A DNA stretch of 8,225 nucleotides from an uncultured Chloroflexota bacterium (GTDB lineage Bacteria > Chloroflexota > Chloroflexia > Chloroflexales > Roseiflexaceae): the NCBI GenBank assembly GCA_903871975.1, contig CAIQIY010000033.1, positions 1 to 8,225 of the forward strand, in the 5' to 3' direction. A program made the translations under genes and the position numbers. The notes under the pieces are model-generated. The model ran no database searches and was not told the DNA's origin. It worked only from the letters and a program-made list of their open reading frames with translations. Below, one piece after another: positions 6,236-8,225 of this stretch; position 1 is the stretch's first letter; each line of letters starts with the position of its first letter.

Positions 6236-7084
6236 ATGTTTCGCAATCTGGCGCCCGGGGCGCTCGGCATTCGTACCGATCTCGTCGGTACACTGGCGCT
6301 GGCGCGCGATGCAGGCTGGCAAGGCATCGACGTGCCCATTGGCGAAGCAGTAGCCCTCGCTGCAGCGACATCGGCCGATGATGTCGCCGCGCTGTTCGCT
6401 GAGGCGGGTGTCCGTGCCGGTGGCTGGGGATTGCCGCTCGACTGGCGCAGCCCATATGACGCGGCGGCGCTGGGTGACCTTGCAGCGCAGGCGGCCCTGG
6501 CTGCGCGGCTCGGGAGTACGCGCGTCGCAACCTGGTTGCTGCCATTCTCCGACGAGCGGCCGTTCCGCGACAACTTCGCGTTTCATGTGGCGCAGCTGCA
6601 ACCGATCGCCCGCACGCTGGACGCGCACGGCTGTCGGTTGGCGCTGGAGTTCATCGGGCCGCAGACGATGCGCCAGGGGAAACGCTACGGGTTCATCTAT
6701 AGCCTCGAAGGGATGCTGTGCCTGGCGCAGGCGATCGGGCCGAACGTCGGCGTGCTGCTCGATTGCTGGCACTGGTACACCTCGTTGGGCACGCTCGCCG
6801 ATATCCGGGCGCTGGACGCCGCCGACGTCGTGTATGTGCATGTCAACGATGCGCCAGCCGGCATCCTGGTCGAAGCGCAGCACGATCTGACGCGCTGCCT
6901 GCCGGGCACGACTGGCGTGATCGACCTGCACGGGTTTCTCACGACGTTGGTTGACATCGGCTATGATGGCCCGGTGACTCCCGAGCCCTTCGAGCGGCGG
7001 CTGCACGACCTGCCAGCCGAAACTGCCAGCCGCGAAACCCATGCTGCGCTCTTGAATGTATGGCACGCCGCCGGATTACGCTGA
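6236..7084 (+). CDS. Sugar phosphate isomerase/epimerase, IolI-like TIM barrel (xylose-isomerase-like)
   Basis: The 282-aa product has the ligands of the AP-endonuclease-2 / xylose-isomerase-like TIM-barrel superfamily at the ends of successive strands: E138 (ALEFIGP), D176 and H179 (LLDCWHWY), H202 (VHVNDAP) and E250 (VTPEPFE). These normally bind one divalent metal for isomerisation or epimerisation of ketoses or inosose-type polyols. The stretch VHVNDAPAG with QHDLTR, LPGTTGVID and GYDGPVTPEPF resembles IolI-type proteins, but the substrate is not determined. The ATG at 6236 has AGGAGG (6225-6230) 5 nt upstream; a TTG at 6215 overlapping the ridA stop is less likely. It is almost certainly co-transcribed with ridA, 17 bp away. 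Confidence 0.9.
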   Translation: MFRNLAPGALGIRTDLVGTLALARDAGWQGIDVPIGEAVALAAATSADDVAALFAEAGVRAGGWGLPLDWRSPYDAAALGDLAAQAALAARLGSTRVATWLLPFSDERPFRDNFAFHVAQLQPIARTLDAHGCRLALEFIGPQTMRQGKRYGFIYSLEGMLCLAQAIGPNVGVLLDCWHWYTSLGTLADIRALDAADVVYVHVNDAPAGILVEAQHDLTRCLPGTTGVIDLHGFLTTLVDIGYDGPVTPEPFERRLHDLPAETASRETHAALLNVWHAAGLR

Positions 7085-7097
7085 CGTATGTGTGGCA

Positions 7098-7132
7098 GGC
7101 GGGCCGACCTGCAGTGTGACAGGCAGCCCGCC
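7098..7132 (+). promoter_or_regulatory. Hairpin ending directly at the start codon of the ComEC-C-like gene
   Basis: GGCGGGC (7098-7104) pairs with GCCCGCC (7126-7132), and inside it CCTG (7108-7111) pairs with CAGG (7120-7123). The right arm ends one base before the ATG at 7134 and includes the only SD-like AGG. If formed, it would reduce translation of the third gene. It has no T-run, so a terminator role is less likely. Confidence 0.4.
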
Positions 7133-7133
7133 C

Positions 7134-7961
7134 ATGATGTCCTCGACGAACGCGCCGGTGCCAGCCCGGCACCATTGGCACCGCCTCGCGGCCGGCGCCC
7201 TGGTGCTGGCGCTTGTGGCGTGGCGGCAATACCCCGATGGTTCCCTGCACGTGCAGTTTCCGGCATTGCCGGGCGACGCAGTGATCGTCCGCACCCCCGA
7301 TGGCCAGGCGCTCGTCATCGATGGCGGTGGCGATCCTGCGGTGCTGGCTGCGTCGCTCGGCCGTGCGCTGCCGTTCTGGCAGCGCGAGTTGGCGGCACTC
7401 GTTCTGACCGCCGACGACGCGCGCGATCTGGTGAGTCAGATTGCATTGTTGGAGCGGTATCGCGTGCGGCGCGTCTATGTCGCCGTGCGGCCCGCGGGAT
7501 CGGCGATCGCTGATGCCTGGTGGGCACGGATGCGCGAGCAACGGCTCGTGCCACAGCTGCTGCATGATGACTGCCACCTGAGCATTGGGGGTGTGGCCAT
7601 CGCATGCGTGCGGCGTGGTGCAGCGCTGGTACTCACGCTCACCCACGGCGCCACCGGGGTCGTCCTGGCCCATCGAGTCGCTGCCGACGCGGCGCCGCTG
7701 GACCCTGGTGCGCCGACGACTCTGCTCAGCTATCCATGGATTCACGACCCCCGCCAGCCCTTCGTCAGCCGACTCGCTCCGCGGGTGCTGGTGTTCAGCG
7801 ATGGTTTGCGCACCGGGCGGGTCGCGCGTCTGAGCTATGCTGCCCGCGGCATGGCCGAACGCGTGTTGTGCCATGAACGCAATGATGGCTCCATTCGCTG
7901 GTCGAGCGACGGCCGGCACTGGCGATTGCATCTGGCCGGCCCCGACCGCGATGCGCCGTGA
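7134..7961 (+). CDS. Membrane-anchored ComEC C-terminal-like protein with degenerate metallo-beta-lactamase domain
   Basis: The 275-aa product starts with one hydrophobic segment (about 18-30, LAAGALVLALVAW), then follows the C-terminal domain of ComEC/Rec2. LHVQF...GDAVIVRTPDGQALVIDGGG (38-66) matches the usual LDVGQGDA...TPdG...LIDtG core. LALLERYRVRRVYV-like text follows, and APRVLVFSDG (215-224) and NDGSIRWSSDGRHWRL match the domain's end. The metal-binding THxHxDH motif is replaced by T92-ADDARD98, and the HHG motif region reads LLSYPWIHD. All key histidines are therefore missing and hydrolase activity is unlikely. ComEC forms the DNA-uptake channel; here only its tail end, without the multi-helix competence domain, is encoded. 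The ATG at 7134 has a weak SD; in-frame upstream starts (7116, 7092, 7056) exist. It lies 49 bp after the isomerase gene. Confidence 0.78.
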   Translation: MMSSTNAPVPARHHWHRLAAGALVLALVAWRQYPDGSLHVQFPALPGDAVIVRTPDGQALVIDGGGDPAVLAASLGRALPFWQRELAALVLTADDARDLVSQIALLERYRVRRVYVAVRPAGSAIADAWWARMREQRLVPQLLHDDCHLSIGGVAIACVRRGAALVLTLTHGATGVVLAHRVAADAAPLDPGAPTTLLSYPWIHDPRQPFVSRLAPRVLVFSDGLRTGRVARLSYAARGMAERVLCHERNDGSIRWSSDGRHWRLHLAGPDRDAP

Positions 7962-7995
7962 TCCCGGGTTGTGCATGGCGAACAGTGTGTGCGGC

Positions 7996-8017
7996 TTCGT
8001 CGCGGGCGTGCGACGAA
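7996..8017 (+). terminator. Stem-loop after the ComEC-C-like gene
   Basis: TTCGTCGC (7996-8003) and GCGACGAA (8010-8017) form a perfect 8-bp stem with a 6-nt loop, 34 nt past the stop. No T-run follows, but a second GC palindrome, GGCCCGGGCC, lies at 8022-8031. A terminator role for the ridA unit is plausible. Confidence 0.45.
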
Positions 8018-8107
8018 CGCTGGCCCGGGCCGGATGCGCGATGCACCGGGGTCGTGTCCGCACGCCCGGTGGCGGGATTCCGGCCAGGCGGTACACCGCG
8101 CACGAGC

Positions 8108-8116
8108 TGCTATAAT
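8108..8116 (+). promoter_or_regulatory. Extended -10 promoter (TGCTATAAT)
   Basis: A perfect TATAAT (8111-8116) is preceded by TG one base upstream, the extended -10 arrangement that can work without a -35. The -35 position (GCGGTA) is indeed poor. The predicted start falls at about 8123, the first base of the next ATG. Confidence 0.7.
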
Positions 8117-8122
8117 GGACCA

Positions 8123-8225
8123 ATGGGTGCATACATCATCCCGTTGTTCATCGTCGCCGTCGCCGGTCTCATTCCGCTGTCGCTGCTGCTGGCAGTCGCC
8201 TGGCAGCGCATCTACCGTGACGATC
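8123..8225 (+). CDS. Membrane protein N-terminus, partial (runs off window)
   Basis: Only 34 residues are visible. They start MGAYIIPLFIV and contain one strongly hydrophobic segment (about residues 4-27), followed by WQRIYRDD, a positive/charged flank typical of the cytoplasmic side of an N-terminal membrane anchor. No function can be read. There is no SD; the ATG lies 6 nt after the -10 box, so the mRNA is probably leaderless. Another ATG at 8115, within the -10 box, opens a Ser/Arg-rich frame and is less likely. Confidence 0.6.
   Translation, partial: MGAYIIPLFIVAVAGLIPLSLLLAVAWQRIYRDD

Noticed and set aside
6939..8132. A 397-codon minus-strand open frame
   Set aside because: It is antisense to the isomerase and ComEC-C-like genes, low in complexity (Arg/His/Gln-rich) and without an SD or motif.
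1..8225. CRISPR arrays, tRNA/rRNA genes, insertion sequences or att sites
   Set aside because: No regularly spaced repeats, cloverleaf-like segments, transposase text or paired terminal repeats were seen.

Overview
The window is GC-rich bacterial DNA, densely coded, with Shine-Dalgarno (SD) led genes and recognisable sigma70-type promoters. It holds two blocks that diverge from a shared promoter region near 4.6 kb. I cannot name the organism from sequence alone. The gene types and GC content would suit a Chloroflexota (Chloroflexia-like) bacterium, but that is a weak inference.

Left block, minus strand (4586 down to 1): a canonical promoter (TTGACA, 17 bp, TATAGT) precedes an alpha/beta hydrolase (4515-3751). 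This overlaps by 4 bp (ATGA) a metal-dependent amidohydrolase (3754-2450). After a 237-bp gap comes a 456-aa helix-rich protein that I cannot assign firmly, possibly an alpha/alpha-toroid (six-hairpin glycosidase-like) fold (2212-842). After a 78-bp gap comes a Rieske non-heme iron oxygenase large subunit, cut by the window edge (763-1). A hydrolase, an amidohydrolase, a possible toroid protein and an oxygenase in one direction look like a catabolic operon. The Rieske protein resembles the carnitine / glycine-betaine oxygenase branch, so a quaternary-ammonium or similar small substrate is a reasonable but unproven guess.

Right block, plus strand (4626 to the end): a promoter (TTGACG, 17 bp, TACAAT) with a leader of about 190 nt drives a small YbjN-like protein (4855-5283), closed by a perfect 13-bp stem-loop. 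About 450 bp without a supportable gene follow. A second promoter then leads an apparent three-gene unit: RidA-type enamine/imine deaminase (5838-6218), an IolI-like sugar-phosphate isomerase/epimerase TIM barrel (6236-7084), and a membrane-anchored protein resembling the C-terminal metallo-beta-lactamase domain of ComEC with its metal ligands missing (7134-7961). A stem-loop follows. The window ends with an extended -10 promoter (TGCTATAAT) placed so that the next gene, a membrane protein cut by the edge, probably has a leaderless mRNA.

The most unusual items are the catalytically dead ComEC-C-like protein next to RidA and the IolI-like isomerase, the unassigned helical protein inside the putative catabolic operon, and the leaderless start at the right edge.
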